Origin: JAFMJV01 sp963800275
GTDB lineage: Bacteria; Chloroflexota; Limnocylindria; Limnocylindrales; CSP1-4
Direction: 5' to 3'
Length of the DNA: 64,000 bases
Assembly: GCA_963800275.1 (NCBI GenBank)
Contig: CAWDAI010000008.1
Coordinates: forward strand, 124,001 to 188,000
The notes beneath the pieces are model-generated. The model was not told the origin of the DNA and did no database searches. It worked only from the letters and a program-made list of their open reading frames with translations. The translations under genes were made by a program, and so were the position numbers. Below, one piece after another: positions 35,246-43,671 of the stretch. Each line of letters opens with the position of its first letter. Position 1 is the stretch's first letter.

Positions 35246-36364
35246 CTAGGAGGCAGGACTCACTTCAGGGGCCATGGACTCGGTGGAGAGCACATCCACA
35301 CCAGCCACGTCTTCACCGGCCCAGGCGCGGGCATCCGTCGCCGACTCGTCGCCGGACTTGGCGGCTGCCCACTGGTCGCGCGTCTGCTGCAGCTCCTCGG
35401 CGGGCAGGGCCACGTAGCCGACCTCGGTCACGGACGCGATGCCCTCGTCGGAGAGGTAGAAGTCGACCCACGAGGAGATGACCGGGGCGTCAGCCAACTT
35501 GGCCAGGGCCGGGTAGATGAAGAGCGGGCGGCTGATGGGGTACTCGGCGGAGGCCACGGTCTCCGGCGTGGGCACCACGCAGTTGCCGTCGCCCTTGTCG
35601 ACCGCGAGGGTCTTCACCGCGTCGCCTGCCTCTTCAGCGTAGGCCAGGCCCACGAAGCCGTAGACGTTGGGGTCGGGGGCGTTCCTCATGCCCTCGATGA
35701 TGACGTTGTCGTTGGCGGCGCCGACCCAATAGGGCGGCACGGGATCGCGCGTGGTGGACTGGCTCTCGAAGCCCCGCTCTGCGGCGATACCGTCCAGCAC
35801 GAGCTCGCCGAACGTGTCGTAGGTGCCCGACTCGGTACCGGGGGCGGTGATGCCGATGCGGCCACTGCCCAGGTCGTTGGTCGAGCCCAGCTCCTGCGCG
35901 AAGGCGGTGGCGTCCTCGTAGGTCGTGATGCCGTTCGACTCGGGGCCGAAGATGGCGTAGAGATCGGCGAAGCTGACGCACTCGATGGGATTGGCCGGGT
36001 TGGTCAGCACGGCGATGCCGTCATAGCCGATCTTGAGCTCGGTCCAGGTGACACCGTTGCTGGCGCAGGTCTCGGCCTCGGAATCCTTCATCGGGCGCGA
36101 GGCGTCGGAGACGTCACTGACGCCGGGGCAGAAGTACTGCGCGAACCCGTCACCGGAGCCCTCGCCGCCGATGGTGTAGGCGAAGCCGGGGTTGGTCTCC
36201 TTGAGCTTCTCGGAGACACGCGTGGAGATGGGGTAGACGGTCGAGGAGCCATGGACATCGAGATTGCCTTCCACGTCCTGGGCCAGGACCGCGCTGCCAG
36301 CGAAGGCGGTCGTGGCCATGGCCGCGGCGACGGCCGTGACGCTGAGGCGGGTAGTTGTTCGCAT
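35246..36364 (-). CDS. pstS: Phosphate-binding protein PstS
   Basis: A 372-residue secreted binding protein. The signal peptide (MRTTTRLSVTAVAAAMATTA, then FAGSAVLAQD) has no lipobox Cys, unlike many actinobacterial PstS. Phosphate-site segments are HGSSTVYPIS, GSGDGFAQYF and DVSDASRPMK, and the C-terminal lobe has AEYPISRPLFIYP. AGGAGGAA lies 10 bases before ATG 36364; earlier starts add residues without signal. It heads the pstSCAB-phoU-arsC-sixA run, and a Pho-box-like repeat array lies 76-119 bases upstream. It is similar in layout to the E. coli high-affinity phosphate operon. Confidence 0.95.
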   Translation of the reverse strand: MRTTTRLSVTAVAAAMATTAFAGSAVLAQDVEGNLDVHGSSTVYPISTRVSEKLKETNPGFAYTIGGEGSGDGFAQYFCPGVSDVSDASRPMKDSEAETCASNGVTWTELKIGYDGIAVLTNPANPIECVSFADLYAIFGPESNGITTYEDATAFAQELGSTNDLGSGRIGITAPGTESGTYDTFGELVLDGIAAERGFESQSTTRDPVPPYWVGAANDNVIIEGMRNAPDPNVYGFVGLAYAEEAGDAVKTLAVDKGDGNCVVPTPETVASAEYPISRPLFIYPALAKLADAPVISSWVDFYLSDEGIASVTEVGYVALPAEELQQTRDQWAAAKSGDESATDARAWAGEDVAGVDVLSTESMAPEVSPAS

Positions 36365-36439
36365 CAGACGAACGTTCCTCCTGTGCAGGTCGGTAGGTTC
36401 CCCTTGCGGGTCCGTGGACACGAACCGCACCTTGGGCCG

Positions 36440-36483
36440 GAGAGATGAACGGTCGATTGCACAGCGGTTAACACTCGGTTAAC
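36440..36483 (-). promoter_or_regulatory. Pho-box-like array of 11-base direct repeats before pstS
   Basis: Read on the minus strand, four consecutive 11-base units begin GTTAACC (36483-36473), GTTAACC (36472-36462), TGCAATC (36461-36451) and GTTCATC (36450-36440). Units 1, 2 and 4 share GTT[AC]A. PhoB/PhoP-type regulators bind direct repeats at exactly this period. It lies 76 bases before the pstS start codon, and a PhoB-like regulator gene is at 28596. Confidence 0.7.
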
Positions 36484-36654
36484 GGGAGCGGTCCGCAGCA
36501 GCCACGAACGTGGGCGCGTCCGGGGCCGCCACGACGCACCGGTCGCTGCCGCCATGGCCCCTACCCGGCACGGTCCGTACCGTCGGTCGCCTCGCTTGAC
36601 CCACGACCGCCCGCGCGGGGACGCTGTGTGAACGCGGGCGAGCCTGCGACAATG

Positions 36655-36668
36655 TGACCGCGCGGTCA
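36655..36668. promoter_or_regulatory. Perfect 14-base palindrome before the coiled-coil protein gene
   Basis: TGACCGCGCGGTCA is a perfect inverted repeat, 62 bases before the ATG at 36731 and just after GACAAT (36648-36653), which could be a -10 element although no good -35 is seen. The size and style fit an operator for a dimeric (for example TetR-like) repressor, but no such regulator is adjacent. The rest of the 366-base gap between pstS and this gene holds only the Pho-box array and no supportable gene. Confidence 0.4.
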
Positions 36669-36730
36669 TCTCGAGGACGCGAGAGGAGAGGAGCCGCGGG
36701 CAGACCGGCCGGCAAGAAAGGGACGAACCG

Positions 36731-37135
36731 ATGGCCAAGAAGCGGGGTGCTCGCCGGGACGCGAGCCCGGCCAAGCCCAAGCAGCTGCGCAAGCGCCTGC
36801 GCAAGGCCGAGGACCAGCTCGAGCACGCGCGGGCCAAGCGGGACCGCGCCCAGGCGCGACTCGATGCGCTGGCCATCATCGCGGACGAGATCCGCGCACA
36901 GCTCGCAGAGCTGGGCGAGGCGGACGATGGCCCCGCTGACGCTGGCAAGCAGCCGGCCAAGGCGACGGCTGTGGAGCAGGCCTCGGAGGCCGGTGCGGAG
37001 AAGAAGCCGGCCAAGCCGAAGGCCAGGGCGAGTTCCAGGAAGGCCGGCACCAAGCCCAGGGCGGCGAAGGCCCCGCCGTCCGGGACTGAGAAGGCCGCCG
37101 ACGAGTCGTCGCCGGAGGCACCGGGCGCCGGCTAG
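36731..37135 (+). CDS. Coiled-coil protein with Lys/Ala/Pro-rich tail
   Basis: A 134-residue hydrophilic protein. Residues 17-64 form a charged amphipathic helix (KQLRKRLRKAEDQLEHARAK and on) that should be a coiled coil, and the tail from about 75 on is rich in Lys, Ala, Pro and Gly (KPAKPKARASSRKAG), like histone H1-type or nucleoid-binding tails. AGAAAGGGACG lies before the ATG. I recognise no family. Its place between pst and the polyphosphate kinase genes could mean a polyphosphate- or nucleic-acid-binding role, but that is a guess. Confidence 0.6.
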   Translation: MAKKRGARRDASPAKPKQLRKRLRKAEDQLEHARAKRDRAQARLDALAIIADEIRAQLAELGEADDGPADAGKQPAKATAVEQASEAGAEKKPAKPKARASSRKAGTKPRAAKAPPSGTEKAADESSPEAPGAG

Positions 37136-37149
37136 GCCGCTGGCGGCCG

Positions 37150-38853
37150 CTAGCCGATCTGCGTGATGGCCAGTCCCAGGCCCTTGCGGAACGCCACGCC
37201 CGTCACGCGCCGCCACACGGGCCGGAAGCTGCGACGGAGCTGCTCGGTCGTCGCTTCTCGCGAGTCGAGGTAGAGACCCACGGCCTCCCGCGACATGGCG
37301 GGCAGGTGGGGAGCGTGCACGTTCAGCCACTCACGCGTGACCGTGGCTGCCACGTCGGCGTCGTGCATCAGGCCAAGGTGGTCCTGCATCTCCGTGACCT
37401 GCGCGATGAGCTTGCGGGCCGCCACTGGCAGGACCTCGCTGAAGTACTCCATCGTGTAGCGCAGCTGCTTGGCCTCGATGCGCAGGGCATGCAGCGTGCC
37501 CATGTCGGCCCAGGTGATGATCGTCTCGTACGCGCGCACGCGTTCATAGGCCACGAGGATGCGGGAGCCGGCCGTGTCGCGCACGAGGCCGGGCTGGCCC
37601 AGTGGGGTCAGCAGCTCGGCCGCGCCGGGTGACTCCGTGAAGTCGAGGTAGTCGTCCACGAAGTCGCGGTAGCCCTTGCTTTCGAGGCGGCTGAGCAGGT
37701 GCTTGCGGGCTTCCTCGCGCTGACGGCGCCAGGCTGCGCGCAGGGGTTCGACCGCCTCTCGCCCTGGGAGCGGCAGGCCCACGATGTAGTCGTCGAGGCT
37801 CTCGAGCAGGACGTCGATGTCCCGCACCTCACCCAGGGCTCGGGCGATCGAGCGCAGCTCCTTGACGTAGCGCCGCTGGACCTTGGGGCGGTAGGCGCCG
37901 TCGAAGACGTGCCAGGCAGCGCGCATGCGGCGTGTGGCCACGCGCATCTTGTGCAGGTCCTCGGGGTCCGCCCCCGAGCGGGTACCGGCCTCGAAGCTGA
38001 GCATGCGCGCGAGGTGCATGCGCAGGACCTTCCGCCCGGCCGTGCCCAGCGTGTCATCGGCCCGCACGCCGGGCGAGGTCGGCACGACCGGCAGGTACTG
38101 GCTGCGATCCTCCGCGGCCTGGGCCACGTACTGCTGAGCGATCTGCTCCTTGGAGCGCGGCTCGGGCACCACGAAGCCGGTGGCCTCCACCAGGTCAGCG
38201 AGGTGGTTGAGACCCGCTCCGCCACCGTTGGCGGCCTCGACTTCCAGCACGGAGAAGGAGGCCAGCGGCCGCCCGCCGCGGAAGACGGCGACGCGGTCGA
38301 GCGCCACCTGCACCGGCCCGTCGTCGAGGGCCAGCGTCGCCTTCTCCCGTCGCTGGTTGATGGTGAAGAGGGTGCGCAGGCGAGCGCCGCCTCGAACCTC
38401 GTTGATCAGCTCGCGGGCGGCGCTGGACGGCCACGTGTCGGGGTCCAGGCGTTCGCTGGCCGGACCCTCCACCTCGACCCGTTGCGAAAGTGCGAGGGGA
38501 TCGTCCGGGTCGTCATCCGCCCCGGAGCGTTCGTGCGAGACGGACTTGACGGTGAGCACGTACGGCCCGTGGTCCTCGCGCCGTACGCGGGCCCCGAAGC
38601 CGGACTGCTGGAGTGCCCCATAGGCGGTGTCGATGTAGCGATCCTCGACCTCGACCGTGCGCTCGTCGCTGACCTCCAGCCCTTCCAGCTCGCCGCCCCA
38701 ATCCCGGGCCACCCAGCTGCGCAGTGCCTCGAGGTCACGTACCAGGTACTTGAGCTCGACCTCGCGTGGGATCTTCCTGCGGCCCGTGCGGGCCGGCTTG
38801 CTGAGCGTGGGCATGGCGCCCCTCGTGAGTATCTCGGGACCCGGATCGGTCAT
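37150..38853 (-). CDS. CYTH-CHAD protein
   Basis: A two-domain protein of 567 residues (or 554 if started at the ATG 38814, which has GAGGGG before it). The first 215 residues hold a CYTH/triphosphate-tunnel domain (REVELKYLVRDL, and the basic/acid strand pairs ARVRREDHGPYVLTVKSV). From about 280 to 540 is a CHAD helical domain with HKMRVATRRMRAAWHVF and LHALRIEAKQLRYTMEYF, the basic His/Arg/Lys rows that bind polyphosphate. The preferred start overlaps the ppk1 stop in ATGA, so polyphosphate kinase and its binding protein would be translated together. Probably binds or cleaves polyphosphate or triphosphate. Confidence 0.92.
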   Translation of the reverse strand: MTDPGPEILTRGAMPTLSKPARTGRRKIPREVELKYLVRDLEALRSWVARDWGGELEGLEVSDERTVEVEDRYIDTAYGALQQSGFGARVRREDHGPYVLTVKSVSHERSGADDDPDDPLALSQRVEVEGPASERLDPDTWPSSAARELINEVRGGARLRTLFTINQRREKATLALDDGPVQVALDRVAVFRGGRPLASFSVLEVEAANGGGAGLNHLADLVEATGFVVPEPRSKEQIAQQYVAQAAEDRSQYLPVVPTSPGVRADDTLGTAGRKVLRMHLARMLSFEAGTRSGADPEDLHKMRVATRRMRAAWHVFDGAYRPKVQRRYVKELRSIARALGEVRDIDVLLESLDDYIVGLPLPGREAVEPLRAAWRRQREEARKHLLSRLESKGYRDFVDDYLDFTESPGAAELLTPLGQPGLVRDTAGSRILVAYERVRAYETIITWADMGTLHALRIEAKQLRYTMEYFSEVLPVAARKLIAQVTEMQDHLGLMHDADVAATVTREWLNVHAPHLPAMSREAVGLYLDSREATTEQLRRSFRPVWRRVTGVAFRKGLGLAITQIG

Positions 38854-40964
38854 CCGTTGGTGCGCGCGATCGCATCGGCCATGAGCGCTTCGAAGGTATC
38901 CGTCGTGGGTGGACCCTCGATGGTGGTCTCGACCCGCGTCCACTCGCCGTCCTGGCCCAGCGTCCAGGAGCGTCGGTCGTCGCGTCGCATGACGGCCAGG
39001 ACCTGGCCCAGGCGATCGGCCAGCGCCGGATCCTTGACCGGGGTCATGGCCTCCACGCGCCGGTCCAGGTTGCGCTCCATGAGGTCGGCCGAGCCGATGT
39101 AATAGCGTTCGCGCTCGCCCTGGCCGAAGCAGAAGATGCGCGAGTGCTCCAGGAAGCGGCCGACGATGGAGCGGACGTGGATCGACTCGCTGAAGCCCGG
39201 CACGCCGGGCTGCAGCGAGCACATGCCCCGCACGATGAGGTCGATGGGCACACCGGCCTGGCTGGCCTGGTAGAGCTGCTGGATCATCTCGGGATCGACG
39301 CAGGCATTGCACTTGATGACGATGCGGCCGTCGCCCTGCTCGCGATGCCGCTCGATCTCGCCGTCGATGAGCTCCTCCAGCCGCGGGCGCATCGATTTGG
39401 GTGCCACCAGCAGTTCCCGGTAGCGGTCCTTGCGGGCCACGCCCGTGAGCACGTTGAAGAGGTCGGTCACGTCGCCCGTCAGCACGCGGTCGGCGGTGAG
39501 CAGGCCGAGGTCCGTATAGAGGCGGGCGGTCTTGGGGTTGTAGTTGCCGGTACCGATGTGGGCGTAGCGTCGCAGACCACCCGCCTCGCGCCGGATGACC
39601 AGCGCGCACTTGGAGTGCGTCTTGAGGCCCATCAGGCCATAGGCCACGTGCGCTCCGGCGCGCTCGAGGGCCTTGGCCCAGACGATATTGGCGCGCTCGT
39701 CGAAGCGGGCCTTGATCTCCACCAGCACCACGACCTGCTTGCCACTCTCGGCCGCCCGGATGAGCGCATGCACGATCGGCGAGTCGCCGCTGGTGCGGTA
39801 GAGGGTCATCTTGATGGTCAGGACATCGGGGTCCTCCGCGGCCTGCTGGACCAGGCGCTGGACGGAGCTGGCGAAGCTCTCGTAGGGGTGGTGGAGCAGG
39901 ATGTCGTCCTCGCGGATACGAGCGAAGATGTCCACGCCGCCGTGTTGCTCTTCCTCCTCCCGCGGCGCCAGCCGCGCCGGCGAGACCGGTTTCCATGGTT
40001 CCGCCTGCAGCCGCGGGATGTCCAGTTCGGCGATCGAGTCCAGGCCGCGCAGGTCGAGCATGCCCCGGATCTCGTAGACGTTGGCCTGGTCCAGCCCCAG
40101 GCCGCGCTGGAGCAGGGCGCGGGTGCCGGGCGGCATCGACCGCTCGACCTCCAGGCGTACGACCGCGCCGAACCGCCGCCGCCGAAGCTCCGCCTCCATC
40201 GCCAGCAGGAGGTCGTCCGCGTCGTCCTCCTCGATGTCCAGGTCGGCGTTGCGGGTCACGCGGAAGAGGTGATGCGCCTCCACCTCCATGCCCGGGAAGA
40301 GCAGGTCCAGGTTGGCGGCGATGACGCGCTCCAGGAGCACGTAGGAACGGGGTGCCACCTCCCACATGCGGGGCAGCACCGGCGGTACCTTGACGCGCGC
40401 GAAAAGACGCTCGCTCGCACCCGGCTCCCGCACCGTGACCGCCAGCGACAGCGAGAGGTCGCTGATGTAGGGGAAGGGGTGCGAAGGGTCCACCGCCAGC
40501 GGCGTGAGGACCGGGAAGATCTCGTCCATGAAGCGCTGGCGCAGCTCGGTCTGGCGCTCGGGCCGATCCTCCAGCGGCAGGATGCGGATGCCTTCCTCGG
40601 CCAGCTCGCCACTGATGACATCGAAGATGTCGGATTGCTTGGCCTGGAGCTGCAGCACGCGACCCCGGATGCGGTCGAGCTTCTCGCTGGCCGAGAGCCC
40701 GTCCGGGGTCGGCGCGGAGTGCCCGGCCGCCACCTGCTGCATCAGGCCCGAGACGCGCACCTGGAAGAACTCGTCGAGGTTGCTCGCGAAGATCGACAGG
40801 AAGCGGACGCGCTCGAGCAGCGGGTTGCGCTCGTCCTCCGCCTGGTAGAGCACACGCTCGTTGAAGTCCAGCCAGCTCAGCTCGCGCGTGATGAAGGGGT
40901 AGCCGAGCGGGCGAGCCTTGCGTTGACGCGTGCGCGGCCGCGCGGCGTCGGGGGTCGTGGTCAC
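38850..40964 (-). CDS. ppk1: Polyphosphate kinase 1
   Basis: A 704-residue kinase that makes polyphosphate from ATP. The phosphorylated His is H450 in LKTHSKCALVIR and the second catalytic His is H596 in SESIHVRSIVGRFLEHSRI. The N-terminal domain (RELSWLDFNERVLYQAEDE) and head domain are intact. The start is a GTG at 40964. Length 700 is normal. It is transcribed with the CYTH-CHAD gene downstream, and PPX- and PPK2-like genes are 6-10 kb away. Confidence 0.97.
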   Translation of the reverse strand: MTTTPDAARPRTRQRKARPLGYPFITRELSWLDFNERVLYQAEDERNPLLERVRFLSIFASNLDEFFQVRVSGLMQQVAAGHSAPTPDGLSASEKLDRIRGRVLQLQAKQSDIFDVISGELAEEGIRILPLEDRPERQTELRQRFMDEIFPVLTPLAVDPSHPFPYISDLSLSLAVTVREPGASERLFARVKVPPVLPRMWEVAPRSYVLLERVIAANLDLLFPGMEVEAHHLFRVTRNADLDIEEDDADDLLLAMEAELRRRRFGAVVRLEVERSMPPGTRALLQRGLGLDQANVYEIRGMLDLRGLDSIAELDIPRLQAEPWKPVSPARLAPREEEEQHGGVDIFARIREDDILLHHPYESFASSVQRLVQQAAEDPDVLTIKMTLYRTSGDSPIVHALIRAAESGKQVVVLVEIKARFDERANIVWAKALERAGAHVAYGLMGLKTHSKCALVIRREAGGLRRYAHIGTGNYNPKTARLYTDLGLLTADRVLTGDVTDLFNVLTGVARKDRYRELLVAPKSMRPRLEELIDGEIERHREQGDGRIVIKCNACVDPEMIQQLYQASQAGVPIDLIVRGMCSLQPGVPGFSESIHVRSIVGRFLEHSRIFCFGQGERERYYIGSADLMERNLDRRVEAMTPVKDPALADRLGQVLAVMRRDDRRSWTLGQDGEWTRVETTIEGPPTTDTFEALMADAIARTNG

Positions 40965-41033
40965 CTGTCGGATGCTAGCAGGCGCCGGGCGCTGGACAGG
41001 GCCGCGACGCTGCCCCAGCGGTGCCGGCGGGCA

Positions 41034-41453
41034 TCAGTCGTGCTCGTGCGGTGCGTGGTCGTGCTCGTGCTCGTGCTGCGCGTCGTCGTGGGCGGGCGCC
41101 TCGGCCAGGCGTCGAGCCGAGTCTTCCGGGCAGGGGCAGTTGCGCCGCAGATGGCTGAAGGAGTAGAAGCCGCTGCTGTGGCCGTCGGCCCAGTAGGGCT
41201 GGATGGCATAGTGGCCCACCAGGGCCACGTCGCTGAGGGTCAGCTGTTCCTCGGTCAGGGTGGGCTCGGAGTCGAGCCAGCCCGGCTGGCCAGCCTCGCC
41301 ACGGCAGAAGGCGCAGGGGCACAGCCAACGCAGTGCCGTCAGATCGAAGACGCTGCGGTGGCCGTCGGCCCAGGCCAGCGTCAGCGTGCGGGCCGGCCGG
41401 TCGGCGTGGATATCGGTGGGCTTGATGGCGTCACCGCGGTCGAGGGTGCTCAT
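41034..41453 (-). CDS. DUF971-domain protein with His-rich C-terminal tail
   Basis: A 139-residue protein. DUF971 (residues 8-105) is recognised by ARTLTLAWADGHRSVFDLTALRW, LCPCAFCRGE and the repeated WADGHSSGFYSFSHLRRNCPCP. Such domains occur near iron-sulfur-cluster genes and in hydroxylases. The last 20 residues are nearly all His, Asp, Glu and Ala (EHEHDHAPHEHD), a probable metal-binding tail. The ATG at 41453 (MSTLDRGDAI) is chosen; upstream residues are unlike the family. Divergent from arcC. Confidence 0.85.
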   Translation of the reverse strand: MSTLDRGDAIKPTDIHADRPARTLTLAWADGHRSVFDLTALRWLCPCAFCRGEAGQPGWLDSEPTLTEEQLTLSDVALVGHYAIQPYWADGHSSGFYSFSHLRRNCPCPEDSARRLAEAPAHDDAQHEHEHDHAPHEHD

Positions 41454-41648
41454 GGGTTCGACTGTGCCACAGACCCGCCCGTCGGTCGTCCACGCGCCCG
41501 CGTCCGGCCCACGCCTGGCACCCACGAGGCCAACGCTGCGGCGCGCGTGCCCGGAACCACGAGGCCCTGAACGCCGCCGCCCGGCGGGAGCACAATGTCG
41601 CTCCTACAACCCATGGAGCGGCTGTCCCCAGCCGGGAGGATCGAACTG

Positions 41649-42614
41649 ATGAGAGTCGTCGTTGCGCTTGGCGGCAACGCCCTGCTGCGCCGCGGTCAGG
41701 CCATGACCGCCGAGAACCAGCGCCAGAACGTCACCACCGCCTGCCACCAGCTGGCCGAGGTGGCGCAGGAGAACGAGCTGGTAGTGGCGCACGGCAACGG
41801 TCCGCAGGTGGGGCTGCTGGCGCTCCAGAGCGCCGCCTACAAGGAGGTCCCGACCTACCCGCTGGACGTCCTGGGCGCCGAATCGCAGGGCATGATCGGT
41901 TACCTCGTGGAGCAGGAACTGGGCAACCTGGTGCCGTTCGAGCGCCCGGTCGCGACCCTGCTCACGATGATCGAGGTGGACCCCGCAGACCCTGCCTTCG
42001 ACGACCCGAGCAAGCCCATCGGCCCCATCTATGACCGCGACTCGGCCGGGGCCATGGCCAAGCAGCGCGGCTGGACCTTCAAGCCCGATGGTGACTACAT
42101 GCGTCGCGTGGTGCCCTCACCCAAGCCACGACGCATCTTCGAGCTGCGCCAGATCCGCTGGCTCCTGGAGAAGGGCTCCATCGTCATCTGCGCCGGGGGC
42201 GGCGGCATCCCGGTGATGTACGTGGACCGGCCGGCACCCACCGCCTATGGTCCGGAGAAGCACCTGGTGGGGGTGGAGGCGGTCATCGACAAGGACCACG
42301 CCTCCGCGCTCCTGTCAGCGGGCATCAAGGCTGACTACTTCGTCATGGCCACCGACGCTGACGCGGCCTACGTGGACTGGGGCACACCCGGGCAGCGGGC
42401 CATCGCCACGGCCCATCCCGAGGCGCTCGACGAGGTCATGAGCCACTTCGCCCGCGGCTCGATGCTGCCCAAGGTACAGGCCGCGATCGAGTTCGCCACG
42501 GCCACGCCCGGCCGTCGTGCGGCCATCGGCGGGCTGCCTGACATCGATGCCATGCTGCGGGGGTCGGCCGGGACCCTGATCTCGACCGAGTTCGAGGGCA
42601 TCACCTACCGTTAG
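41649..42614 (+). CDS. arcC: Carbamate kinase
   Basis: A 321-residue enzyme making ATP from carbamoyl phosphate and ADP, the last step of the arginine deiminase pathway. The N-terminal motif is VVALGGNALLRRGQ, followed by AHGNGPQVGLLALQ, CAGGGGIPVMY and VIDKDHASALLS, all carbamate kinase hallmarks. GGGAGGATCG lies before ATG 41649. It is first in the arcC-arcB-arcA run. No ArcD antiporter is in the window. Confidence 0.95.
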   Translation: MRVVVALGGNALLRRGQAMTAENQRQNVTTACHQLAEVAQENELVVAHGNGPQVGLLALQSAAYKEVPTYPLDVLGAESQGMIGYLVEQELGNLVPFERPVATLLTMIEVDPADPAFDDPSKPIGPIYDRDSAGAMAKQRGWTFKPDGDYMRRVVPSPKPRRIFELRQIRWLLEKGSIVICAGGGGIPVMYVDRPAPTAYGPEKHLVGVEAVIDKDHASALLSAGIKADYFVMATDADAAYVDWGTPGQRAIATAHPEALDEVMSHFARGSMLPKVQAAIEFATATPGRRAAIGGLPDIDAMLRGSAGTLISTEFEGITYR

Positions 42615-42655
42615 CCCAACACCCGCCGTACCCCCCAGCAGAGGAGAGACCGCTC

Positions 42656-43660
42656 GTGCCCTACAACCTGCGCAACCGCAGCTTCGTGAAGGAGATCGAC
42701 TTCAGCCCGGCTGAGCTGCGCTTCCTGCTCAAGCTCTCGGCCGACCTCAAGGAGGCCAAGTACTCGGGCACCGAGCTGCCGCGTCTGCAGGGCAAGAACA
42801 TCGGCCTCATCTTCGAGAAGACCTCCACCCGCACGCGCTGTGCCTTCGAGGTCGCAGCCTTCGACCAGGGCGCCCACGTGACCTACCTCGACCCCTCGGG
42901 CTCACAGATGGGCCACAAGGAATCGACCGCGGACACCGCTCGCGTGCTGGGTCGCTACTACGACGCCCTCGAGTACCGCGGCAAGAGCCAGTCCACGGTG
43001 GAGACGCTCGCGGCCTACGCCAACGTGCCCGTCTACAACGGGCTCACCGACGAGTGGCACCCGACCCAGATGCTGGCCGACTTCCTGACCATGGGCGAGC
43101 ACAGCGGCAAGGAGTGCCGCGACCTGTCGTTCGCCTTCGTCGGCGACCAGCGCTTCAACATGGGCCGCTCCCTGCTGGTGACCGGCGCGCTCCTGGGCAG
43201 CGACGTACGCATGGTGGGTCCGGCCGAGCTGGCGCCGCCGGCAGACGTGGTGGCCATCGCCCGCGAGATCGCGGACACGACCGGGGCCACCATCACCATC
43301 ACCGACGACGTGGCCGAGGGCGTTGCGGGCGTGGACTTCATCCACACCGACGTGTGGGTCTCGATGGGCGAGGCCAGGGAGGTCTGGAACGAGCGTGTGG
43401 CCCTGCTGCGCGACTACCAGGTCAACCGCGTGCTCATGGAGCGGGCGGGGAACGCGGACGTCAAGTTCATGCACTGCCTGCCTGCCTTCCACGACGCCGG
43501 CACCACGGTGGGCGGCGAGGTCATGGCCGCCACCGACATGCCCGACGGCCTGGAGGTCAGCCACGAGGTCTTCGAGTCGCCCGCGAGCGTCGTCTTCGAC
43601 CAGGCCGAGAATCGCATGCACACCATCAAGGCCGTGATGGTGGCCACGCTCGGCGCCTAG
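42656..43660 (+). CDS. arcB: Ornithine carbamoyltransferase, catabolic type
   Basis: A 334-residue enzyme that in this pathway cleaves citrulline to ornithine and carbamoyl phosphate. The carbamoyl-phosphate loop is STRTR at 57-61, with the ornithine-binding HCLPAFHD at 273-280. DEWHPTQMLADFLTM is typical. Placed between arcC (41-base gap) and arcA (11-base gap), it is taken as catabolic ArcB rather than biosynthetic ArgF. Start is the GTG at 42656. Confidence 0.95.
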   Translation: MPYNLRNRSFVKEIDFSPAELRFLLKLSADLKEAKYSGTELPRLQGKNIGLIFEKTSTRTRCAFEVAAFDQGAHVTYLDPSGSQMGHKESTADTARVLGRYYDALEYRGKSQSTVETLAAYANVPVYNGLTDEWHPTQMLADFLTMGEHSGKECRDLSFAFVGDQRFNMGRSLLVTGALLGSDVRMVGPAELAPPADVVAIAREIADTTGATITITDDVAEGVAGVDFIHTDVWVSMGEAREVWNERVALLRDYQVNRVLMERAGNADVKFMHCLPAFHDAGTTVGGEVMAATDMPDGLEVSHEVFESPASVVFDQAENRMHTIKAVMVATLGA

Positions 43661-43671
43661 GCGCCCCTGCT

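Noticed and set aside
33227..36448. A 1073-codon plus-strand open frame opposite the pst genes.
   Set aside because: It is a shadow of pstA, pstC and pstS: composition is His/Asp/Arg/Gly-biased, with no family motifs, as expected from the reverse strand of high-GC genes.
37150..40365. A 1071-codon frame suggesting that CYTH-CHAD extends into ppk1.
   Set aside because: The added part is ppk1 read in another frame. Both proteins have clear own starts and domain ends.
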